From contig DVOT01000036.1 in the NCBI GenBank assembly GCA_018713425.1, positions 1-5,074 of the forward strand: DNA of 5,074 nt. Reading direction: 5' to 3'. Each line of letters opens with the position of its first letter. Position 1 is the first letter of the stretch. Below, piece after piece: positions 1-5,074 of this stretch. The position numbers and the translations under genes are program-made. The notes below the pieces were generated by a model that saw only the letters and a program-made list of their open reading frames with translations, had not been told where the DNA came from and ran no database searches. Source of the stretch: Alectryocaccomicrobium faecavium. Its GTDB lineage: Bacteria; Bacillota; Clostridia; Christensenellales; Aristaeellaceae.

Positions 1-1386
1 TGTGATCTTATGTTCATTCTGGATATTCCGCTTACCATTATCACCCTGGTCGTGATCGGTGTGATGGTCTTTGCCACTTCGAAGATCGCCGCAAAGTCCT
101 CTACCTACTTTGCCCGTCAGCAAAAAGACTTGGGCGCGGTCAACGGCTATATCGAGGAAATGATGGATGGTCAGAAGGTGGTCAAGGTGTTCTGCCATGA
201 GGACAAGAGCCTGGAGCAGTTCCGCAAGCTGAACGACGAGCTGCGGGAAAGCACGGACAAGGCCAACACCTTCTCCAACATCAGTATGCCAGTCAATGCA
301 AATCTGGGCAATATCAGCTATGTGCTGTGCGCGGTGGTAGGCGCGGTATTGGCCCTGAACGGATACCTGGGCCTGACGCTCGGCGCCCTGGTTTCCTTCC
401 TAACGCTGAACAAAAACTCCACCCATCCGGTCAGCCAGATCAGCCAGCAGTTGGGCAGCATTTCCATGGCGATGGCCGGCGCCCAGCGGATTTTTGACCT
501 GATGGACGAGCAGCCGGAGGAAGACAATGGCTATGTGGAACTGGTCAACGTGGAGGAAAACGCGGATGGCACTTTGAGCGAGACCAGCGAGCGGACGGAG
601 GTTTGGGCCTGGAAACATCCCCATAAGGCGGACGGGAGCGTCACCTACAAAAAGCTGGAGGGGGACATCACTTTCGACGATGTGGATTTCGGCTATGAGG
701 ATGGCAAGATCATCCTGAACAACATCAAGCTATACGCCACGCCAGGGCAGAAAATCGCCTTTGTCGGCTCCACCGGCGCGGGAAAAACCACCATCACCAA
801 CCTGATCAACCGCTTCTATGACATCGCGGACGGCAAAATCCGCTATGATGGCATCAATATCAACAAGATCAAGAAATCCGACCTGCGCCGCTCCCTGGGT
901 ATGGTGCTTCAGGACACCCACCTGTTTACCGGGACGGTTATGGACAATATCCGCTATGGGCGGCTGGACGCCACCGACGAGGAGTGCGTGGCCGCCGCGA
1001 AACTGGCCAATGCGGACGGATTCATCCGCCGCCTGCCGGACGGGTATCAAACGGTGCTCACTGGGGACGGAGCCAACCTCTCCCAGGGCCAGCGCCAGCT
1101 ATTGGCGATTGCTCGCGCCGCCGTGGCCGACCCGCCAGTGCTGATTTTGGATGAGGCCACTTCCTCCATCGATACCCGGACGGAGACTTTGGTGCAGCAG
1201 GGTATGGACAGTCTGATGGTCGGGCGCACCACCTTCGTGATCGCCCACCGCCTGTCCACGGTTAAAAACGCGGACTGCATCATGGTTCTGGAGCAGGGCC
1301 ACATCATTGAGCGGGGCACCCACGATCAATTGATCGCTGAAAAGGGACGGTACTACCAGCTTTATACGGGAAACGCAGCGACCTGA
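1..1386 (+). CDS. ABC exporter, fused membrane and ATPase domains (TM288-like half), 5' truncated by window edge
   Basis: This is an ABC exporter subunit that uses ATP hydrolysis to move an unidentified substrate out across the cytoplasmic membrane. The frame is open to base 1, so the ATG at 10 is internal. About 460 residues are visible against roughly 600 for the family, so the first helices are missing. Counting from that ATG, the parts are: a membrane helix (about 2-22), the cytoplasmic coupling region with GYIEEMMDGQKVVKVF (47-62), two further helices (about 101-133), an acidic linker of some 45 residues (169-215), then the ATPase domain. In the ATPase, A-loop Tyr229, Walker A GSTGAGKTT (253-261), Q-loop Gln301, signature LSQGQ (357-361), Walker B VLILDE with catalytic Glu382 and switch His413 are all intact. 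The LSQGQ signature with an intact Glu recalls the catalytically competent TM288 half of heterodimeric TM287/288, so a partner gene probably lies just upstream, outside the window. The substrate cannot be told. Confidence 0.96.
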   Translation, partial: CDLMFILDIPLTIITLVVIGVMVFATSKIAAKSSTYFARQQKDLGAVNGYIEEMMDGQKVVKVFCHEDKSLEQFRKLNDELRESTDKANTFSNISMPVNANLGNISYVLCAVVGAVLALNGYLGLTLGALVSFLTLNKNSTHPVSQISQQLGSISMAMAGAQRIFDLMDEQPEEDNGYVELVNVEENADGTLSETSERTEVWAWKHPHKADGSVTYKKLEGDITFDDVDFGYEDGKIILNNIKLYATPGQKIAFVGSTGAGKTTITNLINRFYDIADGKIRYDGININKIKKSDLRRSLGMVLQDTHLFTGTVMDNIRYGRLDATDEECVAAAKLANADGFIRRLPDGYQTVLTGDGANLSQGQRQLLAIARAAVADPPVLILDEATSSIDTRTETLVQQGMDSLMVGRTTFVIAHRLSTVKNADCIMVLEQGHIIERGTHDQLIAEKGRYYQLYTGNAAT

Positions 1387-1420
1387 CAATCTCGTTAAAC
1401 AACCGAAGGTTTTCAACGAA

Positions 1421-1457
1421 CAAAAGCCCCGGAAACCACATTGTTCCGGGGCTTTTG
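1421..1457. terminator. Bidirectional intrinsic terminator between convergent genes
   Basis: There is a perfect 14-bp inverted repeat, CAAAAGCCCCGGAA at 1421-1434 and TTCCGGGGCTTTTG at 1444-1457, with a 9-nt loop. The GC-rich core is flanked by A4 on one side and T4 on the other, so it works as a hairpin plus U-tract on either strand. It lies 35 bp after the ABC exporter stop and 18 bp beyond the rpsI stop, where one shared terminator would serve both convergent transcripts. Confidence 0.93.
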
Positions 1458-1474
1458 AGCACTTTTGATAAAGT

Positions 1475-1867
1475 TTAGCGCTTGGAGAACTGCGGCGCGC
1501 GACGGGCTGCTTTGAGACCGTACTTTTTGCGCTCCTTCATGCGCGGGTCGCGTGTGAGGAAACCGGCCTTCTTGATGGAATCCTTCAATTCCTCATCGGC
1601 CTTCACCAGCGCGCGGGCGATGCCGTGGCGGATTGCGCCAGCCTGGCCCGTATAGCCGCCGCCGGTCACATTCACGATCACATCGAACTTAGCAAGCGTA
1701 TCGGTGAGCGTCAAAGGCTGACGTACCACCGTCTTCAGCGTTTCCAGCCCGAAATATTCATCGATCGGGCGCTTATTGATCACAATATTGCCTTCGCCAG
1801 GAATCAGACGAACGCGCGCGATCGCCTTCTTCCTTCTACCCACTGCGTGGAAGCAAACCTCTGCCAT
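1475..1867 (-). CDS. rpsI: 30S ribosomal protein S9
   Basis: Ribosomal protein S9 is a component of the 30S head. Its C-terminal tail reaches the decoding centre and contacts P-site tRNA. The product is 130 residues, the usual bacterial length. It begins MAEVCFHAVGRRKKAIARV and carries the family signature GGGYTGQAGAIRHGIARAL in its middle. It ends in the basic tail APQFSKR, with the invariant terminal SKR. The frame is open for 28 more codons upstream, but those lie inside rplM. The ATG chosen here follows a strong Shine-Dalgarno and gives the standard length. The gene starts 16 bp after rplM, the conserved L13-S9 pairing, so it is surely cotranscribed with it. The shared hairpin at 1421-1457 ends the transcript. 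Confidence 0.98.
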   Translation of the reverse strand: MAEVCFHAVGRRKKAIARVRLIPGEGNIVINKRPIDEYFGLETLKTVVRQPLTLTDTLAKFDVIVNVTGGGYTGQAGAIRHGIARALVKADEELKDSIKKAGFLTRDPRMKERKKYGLKAARRAPQFSKR

Positions 1868-1874
1868 GTTGCGT

Positions 1875-1883
1875 CCTCCTCCC
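1875..1883 (-). promoter_or_regulatory. Ribosome binding site of rpsI
   Basis: The minus strand reads GGGAGGAGG here, 7 nt before the ATG at 1867. It fills the short gap right after the rplM stop codon (1886-1884). It rules out the longer upstream frame as the rpsI start and suggests translational coupling with rplM. Confidence 0.85.
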
Positions 1884-2318
1884 TTACAGCTTGACCTGGT
1901 ACGCCACGGGCTTCTGGGCCTGGTGCGCGTGCTCCGCGCCAGCGTACACATGCAGCTTCTTCAGCATCTTATAGCCGAGCGGATTCTTCGGAAGCATGCC
2001 GCGCACGGCTTCCTTCAGAAGGAAATCGCTCTTTTTCGCCATCATCTTGCGATACGAAACCTCTTTCAGGCCGCCCGGATAACCGGTGTGGTGGCGATAC
2101 ATTTTTTTATCGAGCTTTTTGCCCGTCAGCACCATTTTATCGGCGTTCACGACGATGACGTAATCGCCGGTGTCAACATGAGGCGTAAAGGTGGGCTTGT
2201 GCTTGCCGCGCAGAAGCATGGCGACTTGCGACGCCAGGCGGCCCAGCACCATACCCTCCGCGTCGATCACGTACCAGGTGCGCTCGACGTCGGCAGGCTT
2301 GGCCATATACGTATTCAC
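1884..2318 (-). CDS. rplM: 50S ribosomal protein L13
   Basis: Ribosomal protein L13 is an early-assembly component of the 50S subunit that binds 23S rRNA. The product is 144 residues, normal for bacterial L13. Visible family features are ERTWYVIDAEG near the N-terminus, VLGRLASQVA, then HVDTGDYVIVVNADKMVLTGKK, the YPGG loop, and the signature region VRGMLPKNPLGYKMLKKLHVY. The start is taken as GTG at 2318, giving NTYMAKPADVER after the initiator, because a GGAGGG box sits 7 nt upstream and this N-terminus matches what I recall of clostridial L13. An internal ATG at 2306 would be 4 residues shorter and has no comparable ribosome binding site. The frame extends upstream to 2426, but that part falls in the leader and does not resemble L13. 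It is the first gene of an rplM-rpsI operon with its own promoter. Confidence 0.98.
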   Translation of the reverse strand: MNTYMAKPADVERTWYVIDAEGMVLGRLASQVAMLLRGKHKPTFTPHVDTGDYVIVVNADKMVLTGKKLDKKMYRHHTGYPGGLKEVSYRKMMAKKSDFLLKEAVRGMLPKNPLGYKMLKKLHVYAGAEHAHQAQKPVAYQVKL

Positions 2319-2429
2319 GGTAAAACCCTCCAGTGTGAAATGGTTCTTTCGCGTCGCGGCCGCTTGGTCAGGGCGGCACACCGCGCTATGGCTCCGGGGC
2401 TTGGAAACCAATGCGCCGGTTGACACACA
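2319..2429 (-). promoter_or_regulatory. 5' leader of rplM, possible autoregulatory RNA
   Basis: About 110 nt separate the predicted transcription start (near 2429) from the rplM start codon, long for a plain leader. Nested pairings can be drawn by eye. GTGTG near the 5' end (2428-2424) can pair with CACAC just before the ribosome binding site (2337-2333). Inside that, TGGTTT (2410-2405) can pair with GAACCA (2346-2341). A small GCGG-TGTG-CCGC hairpin lies at 2384-2373. Leaders upstream of rplM that bind L13 are known in Firmicutes (the Rfam L13-leader family). I cannot confirm that this one belongs to that family. Confidence 0.45.
2326..2331 (-). promoter_or_regulatory. Ribosome binding site of rplM, fixes a GTG start
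   Basis: The minus strand reads TGGAGGG followed by TTTTACC and then GTG at 2318. The 7-nt spacing is near ideal, so GTG is preferred over both the longer frame and the internal ATG at 2306. Confidence 0.8.
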
Positions 2430-2435
2430 AAGGTT

Positions 2436-2464
2436 ATTATACCCATTTCACCCCATTTTGTCAA
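2436..2464 (-). promoter_or_regulatory. Consensus sigma-A type promoter for rplM-rpsI
   Basis: On the minus strand a perfect -35 box TTGACA (2464-2459) and a perfect -10 box TATAAT (2441-2436) are separated by exactly 17 bp. Transcription would start near 2429. The -35 box overlaps the TGA stop codon (2463-2461) of the upstream membrane-protein gene. A full-consensus promoter suits the high expression expected for ribosomal protein genes. Confidence 0.9.
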
Positions 2465-3519
2465 CCACCCGCAGCCTTATGGCGGGCTTCCCGAAGAAAT
2501 TTAACGCGTTTTGGCCAATCCACAAAAGCCGTGAGCGCAAGCAGCGCCATGGCGCACAGCCAGCCCAACAGCGGATACAGCGACCGCACCAAAAAATCAA
2601 AACCCGATAGCGCAAAAAGCGCGCTCAGCGCCAGGATGCCCGCGAGCGCCCAGCCGCCAGATCGTACGCCTGCCAATTGCGCGCGCAGCGAGGCGATGGA
2701 CGCGGCCATGGTGGAAACCACGGCCAGTTCCATGCACAGCGCGCACAAATAAAATCCCGCCGTGCCCCAGCGCGCGGCAAGAATCACACTGGGCATGGCG
2801 ACAAATTGCAATTCCTCCCGGTGGCGCAGGAGGGCCGCATTCGCCGGAATGAGCAGCGCCGCCAGGAGCAACGCCGTATACAATCCCACCTTTTTCGGCT
2901 CCGCGCGGTTCAAAAGCACCACGCCTCCGGCGAGCGAAAGGTTTAGGGCGGCATAGACCGCGCCCAGCAACAGGGCCAGCGGCGCGCTGGCCTGAATCTC
3001 ATAGGCGCGCTGCGCGTATACAGAGGCGTCTACGGGCCGCCCATCCGCGGCCAACGCCGCGAAAAACGCCAGGATTAGCGGGAAAACCGCGCCACCCAGC
3101 CGCGCCAGCATGCCGCCGCGTGCGGCCCACAAGCCGCAGGCGAGGGTAAACCCCATGCCGATATAGCGCGCTCCGCCCACCGGCAGCGTAAGCGCGCCCA
3201 GTTCGCCGCCTGCCGCAAGCATCACCGATGCCAAAATCGCCATCAAAAGGCCGTGCGACATGTGCATCGCGTCTTCGCAGGCTTGTCCCATCAGCGCGCC
3301 AAAAAGACCGGGAAAGCTTTTCGCTTCCGTGCGTGCGCCCAACTGCGCGAGCATAGCCGTTATACCGCCCACCAGCGCGCAGGCGACGCCCACGCCCAGC
3401 CAGGAAGCCGCGCCCATCTCGGAAAAAAAGGTCATAACCTCGCGCCCGGAGGCAAACCCCGCGCCCACAATCGCCGCCACAATTGCCAGCGCGCTGCGCA
3501 ATGCCGCTGGTATCCGCAT
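2461..3519 (-). CDS. YkvI-family polytopic membrane protein
   Basis: This is an integral membrane protein of 352 residues with about ten hydrophobic segments (roughly 8-32, 39-60, 88-108, 117-133, 141-158, 179-203, 211-230, 253-279, 289-306 and 312-333). The N-terminal motif VGAGFASGREV (18-28) inside the first segment is the hallmark of the YkvI-type family, which is thought to be related to APC/LeuT-fold transporters. In that fold a broken first helix with small residues lines the substrate and ion site. The substrate is unknown. The ATG at 3519 is chosen because GGGGGTGAT, close to the ideal AGGAGGTGAT, lies just upstream. A GTG three codons earlier is in frame but lies inside that ribosome binding site. 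The C-terminus is basic (WPKRVKFLREARHK), as expected for a cytoplasmic tail. The gene sits 75 bp after the secreted-protein gene on the same strand. Confidence 0.85.
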   Translation of the reverse strand: MRIPAALRSALAIVAAIVGAGFASGREVMTFFSEMGAASWLGVGVACALVGGITAMLAQLGARTEAKSFPGLFGALMGQACEDAMHMSHGLLMAILASVMLAAGGELGALTLPVGGARYIGMGFTLACGLWAARGGMLARLGGAVFPLILAFFAALAADGRPVDASVYAQRAYEIQASAPLALLLGAVYAALNLSLAGGVVLLNRAEPKKVGLYTALLLAALLIPANAALLRHREELQFVAMPSVILAARWGTAGFYLCALCMELAVVSTMAASIASLRAQLAGVRSGGWALAGILALSALFALSGFDFLVRSLYPLLGWLCAMALLALTAFVDWPKRVKFLREARHKAAGG

Positions 3520-3554
3520 AAAAATCACCCCCGGCCAATGTATGTAGCCAGGGG
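3520..3554 (-). promoter_or_regulatory. Hairpin plus T-tract overlapping the YkvI-family ribosome binding site
   Basis: On the minus strand CCCCTGGCTA (3554-3545), a 7-nt loop CATACAT and TGGCCGGGGG (3537-3528) form a 10-bp stem with two G-U pairs. It is followed by TGATTTTT and then directly by the ATG at 3519. The right arm contains the GGGGG of the ribosome binding site. The element has the shape of an intrinsic terminator for the upstream secreted-protein gene, yet its position would also hide the ribosome binding site of the downstream gene. No other clear terminator lies in this gap, nor any clear promoter for the downstream gene. Confidence 0.6.
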
Positions 3555-3594
3555 CAAATTCTATGAACAGAGCCGCCGCAAATTTTGTGTGCGA

Positions 3595-4614
3595 TTAGGG
3601 CTGCGTCTCCTGCGCACTCTCCACGCGGATGGTGAAGGCCTCGCTTTGCGTGCTTTCCCCCGCGCGCGCCGTGAACACGCATTCGCTGGTTCCCTCGGTC
3701 TGCGCGTTGCCCGCCAATAGTTCAAAGCTATACTGGTTGCCGTTGATTTCCGGCTCGGACAAATACAAATCCACAATCTCGCTCCCGCCAGCCACATCGG
3801 CAGTGAGCACATCCTCCCCGCCAACCTCGGCAGTTACCGTTACATTGCCCAGGGAAACATATCCCTCTTCCCCCGCCGAAACGGTTCGATCCAAGCCGCT
3901 CAAATCGATATCCTGCACCACAGAACCGGCCTGGGCTGCGCTTTCCTGCTGCGCCGCCGGCGCGGTCCCGCTCACAGTGATGGAACCGGTAAGCGGCGCG
4001 AAGGCATAATTCCCACTCGTGAGGGAAAGCGACCATTGCGCCGTGCCCTCGGATACAGCCGTGTATTCCGCCTCACCGGTCTGCGCAAAGCACGCCCCCT
4101 CCAGAGAGAATTCGCTGCGCGTGCCCTCCGGCAGCAAAGCGCCGTTTGAATACTGAACCGCGGGCGGCACAGAGAGGCGCTGGCCAATGCCCATCACCGA
4201 AGGCACATCCGCCACAAGCCCTTCCTGCGGCGGCGCGCCTTCCACCACGGTGATGGCAAACGGCTCCGCATACGAAACGCCATCGACGAGAAGAGAAAGC
4301 GTGTATTCCTCCGTTCCCGGCGCAACCACGGCATCCAATTGCAGATCAATCACAAAGCCGCCATCCTGCATGTACGCGCTCCAGCTCAGGCGCGCGTTCG
4401 TGCCCGCACCGATCAGGGCAATCTGCTGCACCTTGGCCCCATCGACCATGCCGATCTCAAAACCGCCGATCCCAGAGGGGATACAGCCCTCCGTGTACAC
4501 CAGCGGGCTGACGTTGTTCTGCACGGTCAGCGCGGAAGAGGATTCCTCCGCCGCTGCGGCGACGCAAGTCACAATCAGAAGCGTCGCCATCCAAATATAT
4601 ATTTTATATTTCAT
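3595..4614 (-). CDS. Secreted protein with Ig-like/beta-sandwich character, function unknown
   Basis: I do not recognise a named family. The product is 339 residues. It starts with a typical signal peptide: MKYK, a hydrophobic stretch to about residue 18, then AAAA before EESS, with likely cleavage near residue 22. The rest is acidic, rich in Ser, Thr, Gly, Val and Ala, and shows alternating beta-strand patterns. It divides by eye into three modules of 80-100 residues (about 27-125, 131-216 and 233-333). Each ends in a similar strand (FAITVVEG, GSITVSG, FTIRVES), and an Ala/Gln linker (217-232) precedes the third. This resembles tandem Ig-like or cadherin-like folds in bacterial surface proteins. 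There is no LPXTG motif, C-terminal helix or obvious catalytic motif, so it is probably released or loosely held at the envelope. The ATG at 4614 is chosen because GGAGG lies 8 nt upstream and the signal peptide follows. The open frame upstream belongs to other sequence. Confidence 0.8.
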   Translation of the reverse strand: MKYKIYIWMATLLIVTCVAAAAEESSSALTVQNNVSPLVYTEGCIPSGIGGFEIGMVDGAKVQQIALIGAGTNARLSWSAYMQDGGFVIDLQLDAVVAPGTEEYTLSLLVDGVSYAEPFAITVVEGAPPQEGLVADVPSVMGIGQRLSVPPAVQYSNGALLPEGTRSEFSLEGACFAQTGEAEYTAVSEGTAQWSLSLTSGNYAFAPLTGSITVSGTAPAAQQESAAQAGSVVQDIDLSGLDRTVSAGEEGYVSLGNVTVTAEVGGEDVLTADVAGGSEIVDLYLSEPEINGNQYSFELLAGNAQTEGTSECVFTARAGESTQSEAFTIRVESAQETQP

Positions 4615-4622
4615 AATCAATT

Positions 4623-4627
4623 CCTCC
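4623..4627 (-). promoter_or_regulatory. Ribosome binding site of the secreted-protein gene
   Basis: The minus strand reads GTGGAGG, then 8 nt, then ATG at 4614. This decides the start against the 62-codon longer frame that begins with GTG at 4800. That longer frame would put non-secretory sequence before the signal peptide. Confidence 0.8.
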
Positions 4628-4785
4628 ACAACCATAGATAGTGTAATAATATCACAATGAAGCAGAAAGTAGCACTCTCGTGTTGTTACTTTATTGTGAA
4701 AATACAGTAATATCATATACACATTTCCAAAGCACTTCCAAATGCGGCCGAAAAACTGGCCCCACCACTGGAAACCAAATGGAAA
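4628..4785. other. AT-rich intergenic stretch, no gene seen; promoter likely but not resolved
   Basis: The stretch from about 4628 to 4735 is markedly richer in A and T than its surroundings and should hold the promoter of the secreted-protein gene. On the minus strand TATTAT (4651-4646) and TACACT (4645-4640) are possible -10 boxes, but neither has a convincing -35 box at 16-18 bp. From 4736 to 4785 the composition returns to that of the ABC remnant, without recognisable coding content. Confidence 0.4.
4652..4699. repeat. Imperfect inverted repeat upstream of the secreted-protein gene
   Basis: Outer arms TCACAAT (4652-4658) and ATTGTGA (4693-4699) enclose AAAGTA (4666-4671) paired with TACTTT (4687-4692). 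Inside these, CAC (4673-4675) pairs with GTG (4680-4682) around a TCTC loop. A 7-nt bulge sits on the left side. It could be an operator in DNA or an RNA hairpin in the leader, and it lies 38 bp before the start codon. No U-tract follows it, so a terminator role is unlikely. Confidence 0.5.
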
Positions 4786-5074
4786 AAAGCCGCACAGCAC
4801 TTCCGCCCCCTCCGAATAGGAAAAGCGCAGGTTCTCCGCGCAGATGCCCTCGTGGAACGTGGGCAGAATCCGCCATGCCCTGGATGCGCTCCACGATGGA
4901 GCGCGTGGACTTCATCAGGGGAACGGCTTCCAACGCCATGCTTAAACCGGAGGAAACGGTGCTTTGCAGGGCCGAAAACACCGCGAGCGCGCCGAACGAC
5001 ATGCGCCCCTGCGCCAGCATAACGCAAGCGACAATGATCGTGAGTGCGTTGGAAAGTGCGCTAAAGTGCGCTAA
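4786..5074 (-). pseudogene. Remnant of an ABC exporter (end of membrane domain, start of ATPase), frameshifted and truncated
   Basis: Read from the right edge, the frame gives a membrane segment LSNALTIIVACVML, then MSFGALAVFSALQS and STRSIVERIQGMAD. This is the usual end of an ABC exporter membrane domain, where the last helix leads into the RI.E..D linker. After about 4865 this frame turns to non-ABC sequence, while the frame one base over reads FHEGICAENLRFSYSEGAEVL (4857 to about 4795), a typical ATPase start with an A-loop-like Tyr. One net extra base between 4868 and 4857 explains the switch. Beyond about 4786 no frame shows Walker A, Q-loop, signature or Walker B, so the ATPase is lost. 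The gene's 5' part lies outside the window. A sequencing error could account for the frameshift but not for the missing ATPase. It differs from the ABC exporter at the left end. Confidence 0.7.
5053..5074. repeat. 10-bp tandem duplication at the right edge
   Basis: AAAGTGCGCT occurs at 5053-5062 and again at 5063-5072, followed by AA, which starts a possible third copy at the edge. A 10-bp unit is not a multiple of three, so each copy shifts the reading frame of the ABC remnant it lies in. It may be a real slippage duplication or, if this is a contig end, an assembly artefact. Confidence 0.6.

Noticed and set aside
1776..2423. Plus-strand open frame of 215 codons
   Set aside because: It lies fully antisense to rplM and the start of rpsI, whose protein sequences are unmistakable. 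Its translation is rich in His and Arg, as expected of a shadow frame.
2319..2426. Longer rplM start at 2426
   Set aside because: The 36 extra residues do not resemble L13 and would begin only a few bases from the predicted transcription start, while GTG at 2318 has an ideal ribosome binding site.
2999..3682. Minus-strand open frame of 227 codons
   Set aside because: It overlaps the YkvI-family gene in another frame and reads as Arg/Gly-rich sequence without domain features. The other frame has clear membrane helices and the GAGFASGRE motif.
3253..3720. Plus-strand open frame of 155 codons
   Set aside because: It is antisense to the membrane-protein gene and the end of the secreted-protein gene, with shadow-like composition and no convincing ribosome binding site.
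4558..4572. Lipoprotein signal at Cys17 of the secreted protein (IVTC)
   Set aside because: Thr just before the Cys does not fit the lipobox, which needs Gly, Ala or Ser there. AAAA followed by EE is a better signal peptidase I site.
4615..4800. 62-codon N-terminal extension of the secreted protein
   Set aside because: It runs through the ABC remnant and the AT-rich intergenic region. The downstream ATG has a good ribosome binding site and starts a proper signal peptide.
4713..5027. Third-frame open reading frame of 104 codons in the ABC remnant
   Set aside because: It has no recognisable ABC features beyond a doubtful FHLVSS stretch just past the point where homology fades, so it is treated as part of the decayed region.
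1..5074. CRISPR arrays, tRNA or rRNA genes, insertion sequences, toxin-antitoxin or phage genes
   Set aside because: I looked on both strands and saw no regularly spaced repeats, cloverleaf-like genes, transposase motifs or small paired genes.

Overview
The window looks like chromosomal DNA from a GC-rich member of the Bacillota (Clostridia-like). The evidence is strong AGGAGG-type ribosome binding sites, a consensus sigma-A type promoter, a YkvI-family membrane protein, an ABC exporter half resembling TM288 of the TM287/288 heterodimer, and an L13 N-terminus (NTYMAKP...ERTWYVIDAEG) of the kind seen in this group. The species cannot be named from the sequence. Both ends cut through ABC-transporter reading frames.

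Layout: on the plus strand, 1-1386 is the 3' three quarters of an ABC exporter subunit whose N-terminus lies off the left edge. It converges on a minus-strand block, and a perfect bidirectional terminator hairpin (1421-1457) separates the two. The minus-strand block, read from right to left, holds five things. First is a decayed fragment of a second, unrelated ABC exporter (5074 to about 4786). Next is an AT-rich intergenic stretch with a large imperfect palindrome (4652-4699). Then comes a secreted protein of 339 residues with Ig-like/beta-sandwich character (4614-3595), followed by a YkvI-family polytopic membrane protein (3519-2461). Last is the ribosomal protein pair rplM-rpsI (2318-1884 and 1867-1475).

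rplM-rpsI is a tight two-gene operon. It has its own promoter (TTGACA, 17 bp spacer, TATAAT) whose -35 box overlaps the stop codon of the YkvI-family gene, and a leader of about 110 nt that could fold into a control structure. The YkvI-family gene lies 75 bp downstream of the secreted-protein gene. A 10-bp hairpin followed by TTTTT sits exactly on its ribosome binding site, so it may be a terminator, an attenuator or an SD-sequestering element.

The housekeeping genes are ordinary. The parts worth a second look are the hairpin over the YkvI-family start, the rplM promoter and leader, the unassigned secreted protein, and the frameshifted, truncated ABC remnant at the right edge. I see no CRISPR array, tRNA, rRNA, insertion sequence or clearly new multi-gene system.
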